Shown: in pieces, positions 40,110 to 50,034 of the stretch | Layout of the letters: every line of letters starts with the position of its first letter | Numbering within the stretch: position 1 is the first letter of the stretch | From: Symbiodinium microadriaticum | Taxonomy: Eukaryota; Sar; Dinophyceae; Suessiales; Symbiodiniaceae | Reading direction: 5' to 3' | Length of the DNA: 64,000 nucleotides | Assembly (NCBI GenBank): GCA_001939145.1 | Contig: LSRX01000522.1 | Span: forward strand, 110,167 to 174,166 | Position numbers and translations under genes: made by a program | Notes under the pieces: generated by a model | Told to the model about the DNA's origin: nothing | Seen by the model: only the letters and a program-made list of their open reading frames with translations | Database searches by the model: none

Positions 40110-40198
40110 CCCATAGGTTCCTTAGTAGTTTCTTTTTGGGATTTCCTTATGGAGTTCTAAATATGATCCATAAACGGAACTACTATGGAGCCTATGGG
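40110..40198. mobile_element. Foldback FB-A, TA on both sides
   Basis: CCCATAGGTTCCTTAGTAG and CTACTATGGAGCCTATGGG; TA at 40108-40109 and 40199-40200. Confidence 0.9.
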
Positions 40199-40516
40199 TA
40201 GGTATCCATGTACACGAGCCAGCTTGTGCTGGGTCTTGGTATATACCTTCCGAGGCAAGTTGGTATAACAAAAACAGCAGGAGTCCTACAAAAGAGTGCA
40301 ATGTGATAGGTTAGGTGTGCCTGAAAGTTGCATCCCTGAGCCACAAAACTGCAAACTGAAATTGCTGACTCCGGGATGATTCGAAACCTAAACCAACCTT
40401 CTTAGGGTCTGCACTTGTTGGCGCGGTTTTGATCCGAATCCTGAAGGAATGAAAGGGTATTGACCTTTACCAGTGCGCCCTCAAGTACACTCTGTAAAGG
40501 CCCTTCGTTTCCATCT
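40199..40516. other. Unique DNA, no feature seen
   Basis: No sustained frame. Confidence 0.5.
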
Positions 40517-40518
40517 TA

Positions 40519-40619
40519 CGGTTGGTATACATCCTGCATTACCCATAATAAGGCATATACCATAATTCCCATAGTTTAGGGTCCTTATTAATGTAATGCA
40601 GGATTTATATCATCAACCG
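40519..40619. mobile_element. Foldback FB-B, TA on both sides
   Basis: CGGTTGGTATACATCC and GGATTTATATCATCAACCG; TA at 40517-40518 and 40620-40621. Confidence 0.9.
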
Positions 40620-40782
40620 TAGCAGCGGTAGTCGATGGGGCTCGAGGTAGACTTTTAAGGTTTTCGATTTCCTATTGGCTCCATTGCAATTTCCGTTTCT
40701 GTGTTAAATACCTCGTTTTGCACTCGAGAACCCGAACACATATAGTTGGTTCTGCAAGGACAATGAACTGCAACGGAGACCT

Positions 40783-40884
40783 GCGGCTGATGATATAAAT
40801 CCTGCATTACCTTAAGGACCCTAAACTATGGGAGTTATGGGAAATTCCTTATTTTGTGTAATGCAGGATGTATACCATCAACCG
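40783..40884. mobile_element. Foldback FB-B
   Basis: GCGGCTGATGATATAAATCC and GGATGTATACCATCAACCG-TA, 160 bp from the previous copy. Confidence 0.85.
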
Positions 40885-40949
40885 TAGGCCCATCTCCAAG
40901 CGTGCCATCAGTGGGACGGCTGGATTGAAAGAACCTGGAGGATCGGGAG

Positions 40950-41205
40950 ACCCTAAACCCTAGACCCTAAACGGCCCTAAACCCTGAACCCTAAACCCTG
41001 AACCCTAAACCCTGAACCCCAAACCCTAAACCCATAGACCCTAAACCCTAAACCCTAAACCCTACCTTAAAGAGGGTTTGAGTGTAGGATTTAGAAGGCG
41101 GGTCGGAGCAGCCCTAAACCCTAAACCCAACCCTCAACCCTCAACCTTAAACCCTAAACCCCTAAACCCTAAACCCTGAATCCTAGACCCAAAACCTTGA
41201 ACCCT
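40950..41205. repeat. CCCTAAA array in two blocks
   Basis: Blocks 40950-41065 and 41112-41205, with CCCTGAA variants. Confidence 0.85.
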
Positions 41206-41294
41206 CAGTCCCGCAGAGTTGCCGAGGTCGAAGCCCAACCCCACGGCCGCGGCCATTCGGAACGACCTCGGGCTGAAGTCAGGGCCCTGGGGAT

Positions 41295-41475
41295 GATTTA
41301 GGGTTTAGGGTTTAGGGGTTTAGGGTTTAGGACATAGGGTTCAGGGTTTTTAGGGACTTTAGGATTTAGGGGATGATTTAGGGTTTAGGGTTTAGGGGTT
41401 TAGGGTTTAGGGCTTTAGGGTTTAGGGTTAGAGTTTAGGGTTAGGGTNTAAACCCTAAACCCTAAACCAAACTTT
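41295..41475. repeat. Telomere-like array with orientation flip at single N
   Basis: TTTAGGG units (41295-41447) meet CCCTAAA units (41449-41470) exactly at the N at 41448. The flip may be a mis-join of two contigs. Confidence 0.8.
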
Positions 41476-41589
41476 AAGGGTTAGGATGGGGTCTAAAGTT
41501 GGAAGGAAGGGGGTTCTAGCAGTTTTTGCAACTAGTTCTCGGTTCACCTCCGGGGGATTCCCCCAGAGCTTTGATACATGAGCCCTAGT

Positions 41590-41705
41590 AGGTTTAGGGT
41601 TTATAGGGTTTTTAGGAGTTTAGGGCTTAGGAGTTTAGGGTTTAGGGCTTTAGGAGTTTAGGGCTTGGGGTTTAGGGTTTAGGAGTTTAGGAGTTTAGGG
41701 CTTAG
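41590..41705. repeat. TTTAGGG array with GGAGTTTAGGG unit
   Basis: GGAGTTTAGGGCTT recurs four times. Confidence 0.85.
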
Positions 41706-41932
41706 ACTACAAGCCAAACTTCTGCCGGTAAGGTTTACTCTCAGCGCCAAGGGTCTTAGTAAGCAAGTAGACTTGGATCCTGGTTTTGGTTGGCTTTCTG
41801 TAATTATCACGGGTTCAGGGTTTAGGGCTTAGGGCTTAACCTAGACACCGGATTAAATGGACGCTCTCCAGTAGCACAGATTGTGCAAAGGATCCTTGCG
41901 CTCAGGCCCCTCAGAGAAGGGAGCTCATTGCA

Positions 41933-42318
41933 GGGGCCTACATTAATCCATAGACCTGGAAACAAGTTGGGGGTTTAGGGTTTAGGGGGCCTACATTAAC
42001 CCTTAGGCCTGGAAACAAGTTGGGGTTTAGGGTTCAGGGGGGCCTACATTAATCCTTAGGCGTGGAAACAAGTTGGGGGTTTAGGGTTCAGGGTTCAGGG
42101 GGCCTACATGAATCCTTAGGCGTGGAAACAAGTTGGGGGTTTAGGGTTCAGGGTTCAGGGGGGCCTAAATTAATCCTTAGGCCTGGAAACAAGTTGGGGG
42201 TTTAGGTTTTAGGGTTTAGGGGTCCTACATTAATCCTTAGGCCTGGAAACAAGTGGGGGGTTTAGGTTTTAGGGTTTAGGGGGGCCTACATTAATCCTTA
42301 GGCCTGGACACAAGTTGG
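41933..42318. repeat. Seven-copy tandem array: 36-bp unique motif plus telomere-like spacer
   Basis: Units begin at about 41936, 41989, 42044, 42103, 42165, 42223 and 42284: GCCTACATTAATCCTTAGGC then TGGAAACAAGTTGGGG, each followed by one to three TTTAGGG/TTCAGGG heptamers. Unique part conserved, spacer variable. Confidence 0.95.
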
Positions 42319-42637
42319 GGCTTCTGGGTTCGTTTAAGTATATCTAGCATCGGCATAGTAAGCATGCGACCATAGTTATAGGTACGCGCTACTTCGCAAT
42401 GAATGCGCCATAACGGCTTGAATGTTGTAAATCTAAGGCTTAGTTCCAAACGTTGCACTTGATAGTCCCGAATCCAGACACACCTAATTACAATTGATTG
42501 CTCCCTACAAACCCTAAACCCCAAATTACTTTTCAATAGAGGTGGGTTGCTGGCCGTGTGCCTTAAACCTGGAACACAGGTGGGTTTGGGTCGCTAGGTT
42601 CTGCAGGTTGCGTGACCTGTCTATACATCATTCAACC
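42319..42637. other. Unique DNA, no gene recognised
   Basis: An 81-codon reverse frame at 42291-42536 is not recognised. Confidence 0.5.
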
Positions 42638-42780
42638 CGAAGGGTATGTACTTGTATGAGTATATCTTATGTACTTTGGCTTGAAGTACCCTAAACCCTA
42701 AACCCTAAACCCCTAAACCCTAAACCCCTAAACCCCTACCTATGTAGGACACAGTACATAGGATAATCCCAAGGCCCCGG
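42638..42780. mobile_element. FB-D-like element with a CCCTAAA array in its centre
   Basis: CCGAAGGGTATGTACTTGTA on the left; CTATGTAGGACACAGTACAT on the right. 42687-42747 is CCCTAAA repeat lying between CTTGAAGTA and CCTATGTAGG. Confidence 0.55.
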
Positions 42781-42821
42781 ATCTGCCCTGCAAAACTGGG
42801 TTAAAGCCTATGTCATGTCGG

Positions 42822-42910
42822 AGCCCTAAACCCTAAGCCCTAAACCTAAACTTGGAAAACCCTAAACCCTAAACCCCTAGACCCTGAACCCTAAACCCTA
42901 AACCTAAACT
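42822..42910. repeat. CCCTAAA patches with duplicated CCTAAACTTG
   Basis: AACCTAAACTTGGAAAA (42844) and AACCTAAACTTGCAAAA (42902) flank CCCTAAA units: another X-repeat-X. Confidence 0.7.
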
Positions 42911-43049
42911 TGCAAAAAGCCGAAAATGTACGTGGAATTTTCGGGCTTGGGTTTTCGTGACCACGACTCCTTCGTTGCGTGTTGAAGCCTAGAACAGGAG
43001 AGGCCTGAACCTCCAAACTCGAGGGTCCAAAAGGGCTTATTGCTTCGGG

Positions 43050-43240
43050 TGCAGGGTTTCGGGGTTTTAGAGTTTAGGGGTTTCGGGTTTAGGGCTTATA
43101 GGGTGTAGGGGTTAGGGGTTGAGGGTTCAGGGCTAAGTGTGTTGGGTTTAAGAGTGTCGTGTTTTTTTTTTTTTTTTCCGGTTTAGGGTGAAGGGCTTAG
43201 GGTTTAGGGTTCCCGGTTTCCAGGTTAGGGTTTCGGTTCT
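43050..43240. repeat. Degenerate TTTAGGG array
   Basis: Includes a T15 run near 43163. Confidence 0.75.
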
Positions 43241-43330
43241 AAGCTCTGCAAACCTAAACATGCAAGAAAGCTTTGTCGCCTTCAGATTGTGTTGTCCCTA
43301 CCCTTAGAGACCAAGTAAACTCACTTCATC

Positions 43331-43334
<4 letters not shown>

Positions 43335-43375
<41 letters not shown>

Positions 43376-43459
43376 CATATATATATATATATATGTATAT
43401 ATACACATTAAAAACGGATAAAAAATAAATAAATAAATATATATATATATACACATCTA

Positions 43460-43500
<41 letters not shown>

Positions 43501-43510
43501 TTTGCTCTCT
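43335..43510. repeat. (AT)n and (CT)n microsatellites
   Basis: AT 43336-43395 and 43436-43452; CT 43458-43508 with TTTC interruptions. Confidence 0.95.
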
Positions 43511-44777
43511 CCTTGCTTCTCCGTATATACATCTAGGCGTCTAGCTGCTTGTATGGAGATATACACAGATGCACAAGCATGCATGTAGGGCCGATATACA
43601 GAGGGCCCGTATACAACAGCGTCGCCTTTAAGTTCCAGTTGAATTTTCAGACCATGGACCCCTGAAGCTTTTGGTGCGTGTATACCTCGTATATATTCAT
43701 AGAGAAGTTCAGCTGCAAACCCCTCTTAGGAGCTTTGTAGAAACACCAGAAGCTGTCCATCAGCCTTCGCTACTAGTCGCCAGGCAGCCATCGCGATCTT
43801 CGGTACGAAGCCCGGCACCGGCTGTTCGCAACTCTAATCCCCTAAACCCCAAGTCACTAGCGCTTACAGATTGGGGTTCAAGGTTTCGTTTTGACGTCCG
43901 AAAACGAAGTGTGGCAACTGCAATCAGTCAGGCGATATTTATGGAAATATGGCCATTACGCCCTACGCCCTAAACTCTAAACAGTTACATGAGACAGAGA
44001 ACAGACGGTGCAAGGCCCCAGCCGAAGTGTATGTTTTGACGGTAGAGACGCTGACAGAATGACCAAGAACACCGGGAATATCACGGTGCCCCTAGCGGCT
44101 CAACTCAAAAACACCTCCCATTTAACACGCTGTACACCATTGCAGGTTGCCTGCCTGGAAGAACCCGGGACCCTTTGCGGAATCCGAGCGGGAAGTGATC
44201 AATCTAAATCTCAGCAAAATGGCAACGACAAGCCTCATGACGATTAGCCGTGGATTCTCCAGACCATACTCCCCAAAACCCCAAACTCTCAAGCACTGAA
44301 CCTGGCACCCTGAGGGTTTGTAGGTTTGGGACTCAGGTCGCGGACCCAATGGCCCTAAGCCGCATAGCCCGAAAAATCTGAACTGCATGCGAGCAGGACT
44401 CTAGTCAGTTTCTGGGAGTGGCACGACAGAGCCCAGAACCCTAAACCCTACCCCCAAAACTTAGACACCTCAAACCATATAGCCTTCGGAGCCTAAAAAT
44501 CCTTAAGCCCTAACCACGCAAAAAACACACACCCTCATCAACCGCTAAAGCGTAGAAGCCCTGAGCCCGAAGCCCCCTCAAACCCCTAAACCCCTCAAAC
44601 GAAACTCTCCTCCAAAGCCTAGGCCTAAAGCAAAAAGTCGGAGACTCGACATCCTGCTGAATTACTTCCGGAACCATTCGCCTATATCCTATAAACCCTA
44701 AATTTAAAGTCTATAAGTCCTAAACTTAAGTCCTCACATCTATAAATCCTAAATCCCAAACCCTACACCCTAAACCC
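43511..44777. other. Low-repeat stretch without a recognisable gene
   Basis: Frames of 79-100 codons at 43671 and 44008 (forward) lack any recognised domain. Scattered CCCTAAA after 44430. Confidence 0.45.
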
Positions 44778-44779
44778 TA

Positions 44780-44866
44780 CCCATAGGCTCCGTAGTTCCT
44801 TTTTGCGGTTTGTATTTAGAATCCTATAAGGTAATCCCAAAAAGGAACTACTAAGGAGCCTATGGG
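44780..44866. mobile_element. Foldback FB-A inserted in CCCTAAA
   Basis: TA at 44778-44779 and 44867-44868. Removing the element and one TA restores the heptamer run ACCCTAAACCCTAAATCC. Confidence 0.95.
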
Positions 44867-44969
44867 TAAACCCTAAATCCCCAAACCCTACGCTTCTTGC
44901 TGTGCTGAGATGGCGACACCACCGCCTGCTCGAGCCTCCGGGAGCGCCTGAGGGGGCTCTTCTCCTGTT

Positions 44970-45098
44970 GCCCTTTCGGGTTCCTTGACTTACCTTTGGT
45001 TAGTAGGGAATGGAGGAATGGGAACTATTTTAAGTACCATTACTACCATTCTTCCATTCCCTACTAACCAAAGGTAGGTTGAAGGAAGCCCGAAACCT
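44970..45098. mobile_element. Foldback FB-J
   Basis: Long arms sharing TACCTTTGGTTAGTAGGGAA plus outer TTCCTT/AAGGAA and TTTCGGG/CCCGAAA. Single copy. Confidence 0.75.
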
Positions 45099-45149
45099 AT
45101 ACTACCAAGGGCTACTTTAAAGGAGCTCCCTTAAAGGATCTATTTTTTA

Positions 45150-45255
45150 CCTATAGTCTCCATTGTCGTTCCTTTTTTGGGGTTACTGTTTAGTTTAGGA
45201 TCCTTAACATAGAATTGGTTAAACCAAAACAAGGAAAAACGATGGAGACTATAGG
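45150..45255. mobile_element. Foldback FB-A, divergent subfamily
   Basis: CCTATAGTCTCCATTGTCG and CGATGGAGACTATAGG; TA at 45148-45149 and 45256-45257. Confidence 0.85.
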
Positions 45256-45499
45256 TAGACCCTAAAGTGCCAGAATTGGTTTTCTCCATCTGCAGGGTCT
45301 TGTCTGTTGTTTCTCTGACATATAGGTCGGGATCATGGTTATAGATATAGACACAGACCAGATGTCGGAAACTTGTGTAAGCGAGTTATCACGAAACAAA
45401 GAAACACAAGCTGCGTGGCCTGGGACCCTGAAGCTTATTTCGCTGGTCCTTCCTAGGCTCCCTAACCCCCCTTAAAGCGTAGACCCTAGACACCTAGAC

Positions 45500-45553
45500 A
45501 CCTAAACCCTAAACCCTAAACCCCTAAACCCCTAAACCCCTAGACCCCTAGAC
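45500..45553. repeat. CCCTAAA array
   Basis: Mostly 8-mers CCCCTAAA. Confidence 0.85.
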
Positions 45554-45618
45554 ACCCGAAGCCAAAGCATCCGGCTGAACCTCCAACTTCACGCAGCTGT
45601 GGGCCCGATTCTACTCTA

Positions 45619-45708
45619 CCCATAGGCTCCATAGTAGCTCTTTTTGATGATTTATATTTAGAATCCTGTAAGAAAATCTCAAAAAGGAACTACTAAGGAG
45701 CCTATGGG
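45619..45708. mobile_element. Foldback FB-A, TA on both sides
   Basis: TA at 45617-45618 and 45709-45710. Confidence 0.9.
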
Positions 45709-45902
45709 TATCAGCCTATGCTATAAACCCTTATTCTCAGGCCCCCTCGAAGAAAAGTGATTCAACGACTGAAGAGGCAACTCTATTCCCAATGCCATAA
45801 AACTCATAAGCCCCAATCAGCCCTACGCCTAAACCTAGACTAACCCTCCTCCCCCTCGCCAAGAGAAACAAAAGTAAGCTTCATAAAGACAAGAAAACCC
45901 TA

Positions 45903-45983
45903 CCTGGACCCCAAAAGAATGTAGAACAATAGCCTTTTTATGGGTTTGGGGGCCATTATTTTACCTAGTTTTGGGGGTTTAGG
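45903..45983. mobile_element. Foldback FB-H inserted in CCCTAAA
   Basis: TA at 45901-45902 and 45984-45985; flanks AAACCC-TA and TA-AACCCTAAA. Confidence 0.9.
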
Positions 45984-46110
45984 TAAACCCTAAACCGTAA
46001 ACCCTAAACCCTAAACCCCTAAACCCCTAAACCCCTAAACCCTAAACCCTAACCCCTAACCCTGAACCCCTAAACCCCTAAACCCTACACCCCTAACCCT
46101 AAACTGTCTG
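45984..46110. repeat. CCCTAAA array
   Basis: Directly continues from the FB-H target. Confidence 0.9.
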
Positions 46111-46393
46111 AGTTTTTGGGGTTCCAGGAGTCCTGCGCAGTGGCTTCGGTCTGCGAGCTGCCTTCGGGCTCAAGATGACGTGCTTGGAAAGGGGGCTTCA
46201 AAGGGTCAAGGGTTTTAGGGTTTAAGGTTTAGGGTTTAGGGTTTCAGGAAGTCGTGTTGAAGATTTCAGGGGGTGGGTGGGTTCAATCGATAATTTTTGG
46301 AGTCGCTGATCAGCGGACTTAGGCTGCTATTAATGTAGGGTGCTTGAACTCTTCGAACCTTTCTGAGGCCCTATCAGAACCCAAATAGAACAC
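46111..46393. other. Unique DNA with small TTTAGGG patch
   Basis: Patch near 46210-46245; no gene seen. Confidence 0.5.
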
Positions 46394-46395
46394 TA

Positions 46396-46498
46396 CTGTT
46401 GAGGATATAAATCCTGCGTTACCTTCAGGGCCCTAAATACTATGGAAATTATGGTCTATTCCTTATTATGGGTAAAGCAGGATTTAGAGCATCAGCCA
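46396..46498. mobile_element. Foldback FB-B, TA on both sides
   Basis: CTGTTGAGGATATAAATCC left; GGATTTAGAGCATCAGCCA right, diverged; TA at 46394-46395 and 46499-46500. Confidence 0.85.
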
Positions 46499-46539
46499 TA
46501 TGGACCTTTGGAGGAGTTTCGTTTCAACCAAGACCCTAA

Positions 46540-46670
46540 ACCCTAAACCCTTAACCTTAAACCCTAAACCCTAAACCCATCTAAACCCTAAAAACTTATT
46601 CCTAAAACCCGAAACCCTAAACCCATCTAAACCCTAAAACCTTATTCCGAAAGCCTTAAACCCTAAACGC
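46540..46670. repeat. CCCTAAA array with duplicated ACCCATCTAAACC block
   Basis: A block of about 30 bp ending CTTATTCC occurs at about 46576 and 46619, another X-with-heptamer duplication. Confidence 0.8.
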
Positions 46671-46809
46671 CAGAAGCCTTCCAAGCTTTTCTGGCAACGA
46701 GGCGACCGGCCTCAGCCCGAGCGACAATCGGCTGTGCCACTGGAACTGCAAATTTGTGGGCTTAGGGCTCTTTAAAGGGATCTATAGGGTTCCTTACAGG
46801 GTCTCTAGG

Positions 46810-46880
46810 GTTTAGGGCTTGGGGGTTTAGGGTTTAGGGCCTTAGGGTTTAGGGGTGTTTGGGTTTAGGCTCAGGGCAGG
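46810..46880. repeat. TTTAGGG array
   Basis: About five units with TTTGGG variants. Confidence 0.75.
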
Positions 46881-47024
46881 GTGTAAAACAGTGATTTATG
46901 AGATTTGGGGTTTTTGGAGGGGCCAGGACGACCTCGAAATCCCAAGCTGCGGGGCAACGAGTTGAGAGCATGGCCACATTTGGGCCTCAACTCTAAATCT
47001 AAATGCGAAGGTATACCTGTAAGG

Positions 47025-47100
47025 GCAGTTGTCCAAATTAAGCTCCTTTTAGGGCCTTGTTATAAGGGTGCCGTATCATTTTGGGGTCCGCAAATTCAAA
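47025..47100. mobile_element. Decayed FB-F
   Basis: GGCAGTTGTCCAAATTA...AAGGGTGCCGTA matches the left half of FB-F; the right arm is lost. Confidence 0.55.
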
Positions 47101-47135
47101 GCTCCTTGATCCCTTTCTCGACTGGCCTTTCTTAA

Positions 47136-47253
47136 CCCCAAGGGACCATGTACCGAAATAGTAGATACATTGCCCCCAATGTACCTATATAGGGACTACT
47201 TTAAGGCCAAAGTATATATATTATATACTATTTGGGTACATGGACCCGTAGGG
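47136..47253. mobile_element. Foldback FB-D
   Basis: CCCCAAGGGACCATGTACC and GGGTACATGGACCCGTAGGG arms with CAATGTACCTATATAGGGAC in the centre. Confidence 0.8.
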
Positions 47254-47669
47254 TAAGAAAAACGTAGCTTCTTTTCTTTCGGAAGCATTCCGCGTGGAGA
47301 TTCTGACCAGGGCCTGCGTGGAGCTACTTACCAGCCTAAATAGGGTTTAGGGGCCCTGGCGGAAGGCCGAACCCTCCAAGACGTGAACTTTGTAACTTTC
47401 GCCGAGCTTTCGAAAGCTTCATGATCAGGGTTCCGTCGCCGATAGGGGTACCTACATAGGACCACCATGAATCAAGGGCATCGTCTCATGCAAGGTGTAT
47501 GGTGTAGACTATAGGTACATGGACCCTTCGGCCAGTGCATTCTACAAGCTCTGATAGACCCCTGCAAGCGCTGTAAACCCCTGCCAACCATTGAAGACCC
47601 CGGCAAACCTCTACAAACCTTTACCATACACCACGTATGCCCCACCGAGCCTGCAACAGGCTCCCAAAA

Positions 47670-47790
47670 CCCTAAAGCCTTTACCCCAAACATCCCCAAA
47701 CCCTGAACAAACTCTCCCTAAACCCCACCCTAAACCCTACACCCTAAACCCTGCTAAACCCTTTTTAAACCCTAAACTCTGGGGCCCTAA
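47670..47790. repeat. Degenerate CCCTAAA array
   Basis: CCCTACACCCTAAACCCTGC mix. Confidence 0.75.
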
Positions 47791-47877
47791 ACCGTGGAGT
47801 GCGCAAGGCTTGAGAAGCTTCCGGCTACGCGGAGCAGGAAACCCGCGGGTTTCAAGGGTTTTCTGTTCTTGTGTGCT

Positions 47878-48089
47878 CCTCCAAAGTATACTTCCTTTTT
47901 TGTGGTTTAGATTTAGAATCCTATAAGGTAATCCCAAAAAGGAACTACTTACCCAGAGGCTCCATATAGACTACCATTATGGAATTGGGCCCCAAACGAC
48001 CATCCTTACCCAAACCATAATTATGGTTTTGGGAGCCTAATTCCATAATGGTAGTGTATATGGAGCCTCTAGGTTAAGGGCCTATGGGT
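47878..48089. mobile_element. FB-A interrupted by a nested FB-G
   Basis: The FB-A right arm is cut after GGAACTACTTA (47951) and resumes TTAAGGGCCTATGGGT after 48073. Its left arm is also shortened. Confidence 0.85.
47952..48073. mobile_element. Foldback FB-G nested in FB-A, TTA target duplication
   Basis: Arms CCCAGAGGCTCCATATA and TATATGGAGCCTCTAGG; TTA at 47949-47951 and 48074-48076. The empty site is seen in the FB-A copy at 4393 (ACTACTTAAGGG). Confidence 0.9.
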
Positions 48090-48602
48090 TCTACTGTGAT
48101 TAAACTGCAAACCTTGTGAAAAGAAAGACGCGGGAAACCAACACAAGTCTGTAAAACGCTGCAGAGACCCTAAACCGGAAGTCGGTAATTAGTGAGGGTG
48201 TAGAGTTCAGGGTTTGCGCGTTCGGATTCCGAGCCTGCGGCTTCAAGTGTAGGGGTTACAGAGGAGGCAGGGTTGAGGGACGAGGACATATTGGGCAAGG
48301 TGTGGAGGGTTGAGAGTTCGGGCGAAGTGGATTTTGCATTCGCGCTGCAGGATAGAGTATAGAGCTTCGGGCTATGGGGCGGCCCCGTCGCATCATGCGT
48401 AGAAGAAAGGCAATGCTTCAACAGTAGGGCTCCAGATCCACATCCAGAGGAAGAGCTGATTTACGAGGGGTTTAGGGTCTAGGGTTTAGGGATTCTGGTG
48501 TCAAACTGTTGATGGGTGTGTTAACTTTGCTGACCAAGCCATGAAATCCTACGACATTCCCTAGTTAAGCTAGCGTCCTCGTTTAAGCCATGGGCATTAC
48601 AT
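48090..48602. other. Unique DNA, no gene recognised
   Basis: An 83-codon reverse Ser/Pro-rich frame at 48170-48421 is unrecognised; small TTTAGGG patch near 48470. Confidence 0.45.
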
Positions 48603-48704
48603 GGGTAGTTGTCTAAATTAGGATCCCTTTTAGGGTCCTTTTTATAAGGGTGCCGTACTTATAGCTTGGGACCTAAAAAGGGACCCTATTTTAGAGAACT
48701 ACCC
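48603..48704. mobile_element. Foldback FB-F
   Basis: GGGTAGTTGTCTAAATTAGG and TATTTTAGAGAACTACCC; flanks ACAT/ATAA do not match. Confidence 0.8.
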
Positions 48705-48831
48705 ATAAACCTATCATAACCCCAAACCCTGTATTCCTCTGTACGACCGTTGCGAATGTTGTTGGTCGATAGAACCGAAGCACTTCCGGTCATATGTGGA
48801 AGGCTTGGCCTTGATTTGGGGTTTACTGGGA

Positions 48832-48915
48832 TCTTGTTTATAAGGGATTTAATTTGAGTTACCATAATAGAGAAACCCAAATTATGTACTATAGATCCTC
48901 ATTTATGATAACGTA
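48832..48915. mobile_element. Foldback FB-S, right end shortened
   Basis: TTTACTGGGATCTTGTTTAT left end; TTATGATAACGTAAAC right, fused to CCCTAAA. Confidence 0.6.
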
Positions 48916-49329
48916 AACCCCTAAACCCTATTTCACTGTCCATTTCTAAAGCTCTAAGAGTCGGCCAAGAAGGGGTTTCTTCTAAGTTACGGCTTAGGGT
49001 TTTGGTGTAGGGTTTAGGGTTTATAGGGCTTAGGGCCTTCATAGTTGTGCTTAGCGTGGTTCTTTGTGGTGGTCCCTTTTCCAGCGATCCAAAAACAAGA
49101 TTCTAGCACGGGGTCCCAAAGCCTCCACGCAAGCCGCGGGGGTTCAGTGTATGGGTTTCTGGGTTGAGAGCAAGGCTCAGGGTTTAGAGGATAGAGGTTT
49201 TGGGTTTAGGGGTTTAGGGTTTAGAGGTTATGCTTCAGGTTTGTGTATTTTTTGGCCTCGAATGTCGTTCCTTTTGAAAGTCATGGTCAAGCTCCTATAT
49301 AAGGCAGCCAACGTCTCGGCATGTCTCGG
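48916..49329. other. Unique DNA with TTTAGGG patches
   Basis: Patches near 49000-49030 and 49200-49225. A 99-codon frame (49064) is unrecognised. Confidence 0.45.
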
Positions 49330-49424
49330 CAGGTGGGTAGTTACCGTTATAGGAGCTTTATAGAAGGTCTATATACCTTATAGGAGCCTTGTAGGAGCCC
49401 TATATACCCTGAACTCCCCACCTG
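49330..49424. mobile_element. Foldback FB-E, complete
   Basis: CAGGTGGGTAGTTACC and CCCCACCTG; internal TATAGGAGCCTTGTAGGAGC repeats. No clear target duplication. Confidence 0.8.
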
Positions 49425-49604
49425 TAGCTTCCTTTAACAACGGAGAGATCTTCAGGTGAACTTCTCTGCAGATTTAGGACATACGCTGCTCCAAGCATCT
49501 AGACAACTTTCCGGCCCAACAGTTACAAACACCCTCTGCCGGACTGTCGGAGCAAGAGCAGCCATGCGTCAATTGGGCAGTAGGCAAGGTAGCCAAAGCG
49601 AATA

Positions 49605-49710
49605 TGGTTGATGATATCAATCCTGCATTACCCATAATAATAAGGAATATACCATAATTCCCATAGTTTAGGGTCCTTACTTGCGGTAATGCAGGATTTA
49701 TCACCAACCC
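49605..49710. mobile_element. Foldback FB-B, TA on both sides
   Basis: GGTTGATGATATCAATCC and GGATTTATCACCAACC; TA at 49603-49604 and 49711-49712. GAATATGGTTG occurs at the left edge and again 5 bp after the right edge. Confidence 0.85.
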
Positions 49711-49765
49711 TAGTGAATATGGTTGCAAGCTGTAAAGGGGGCTCAGATTTCAGGGGTTTTCAATC

Positions 49766-49940
49766 CCTAAGGATCCATGTACCGAAATAGTGGATACATT
49801 GCCCCCAATGTACCTATACAGGCTACTGCAAGGCCAAAATATATACTATTTGGGTACAAGGACCCTAAGCCCTAAACCCTAAACCCTAAACCCTAACCCC
49901 TAAACCCCTAAACCCTAAACCCTAAACATGGACCCGTAGG
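49766..49940. mobile_element. FB-D whose right end is split by a CCCTAAA array
   Basis: The element reaches GGGTACAAGGACCC (49868). CCCTAAA units follow to 49926, and ACATGGACCCGTAGGG then repeats and completes the arm. Confidence 0.8.
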
Positions 49941-50034
49941 GAGTGCAGGCCATCCTTGGATGCGTACTCGTCCGCCAAGCCCGCACCGGCTGCCCCGCCG
50001 ACGCCGCAGGTTGTGGGCTTCCGGTTTCGGATTC

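Noticed and set aside
41933-42318. CRISPR-like or minisatellite gene-coding array
   Set aside because: Spacers are telomere-like and not unique; no open frame across units.
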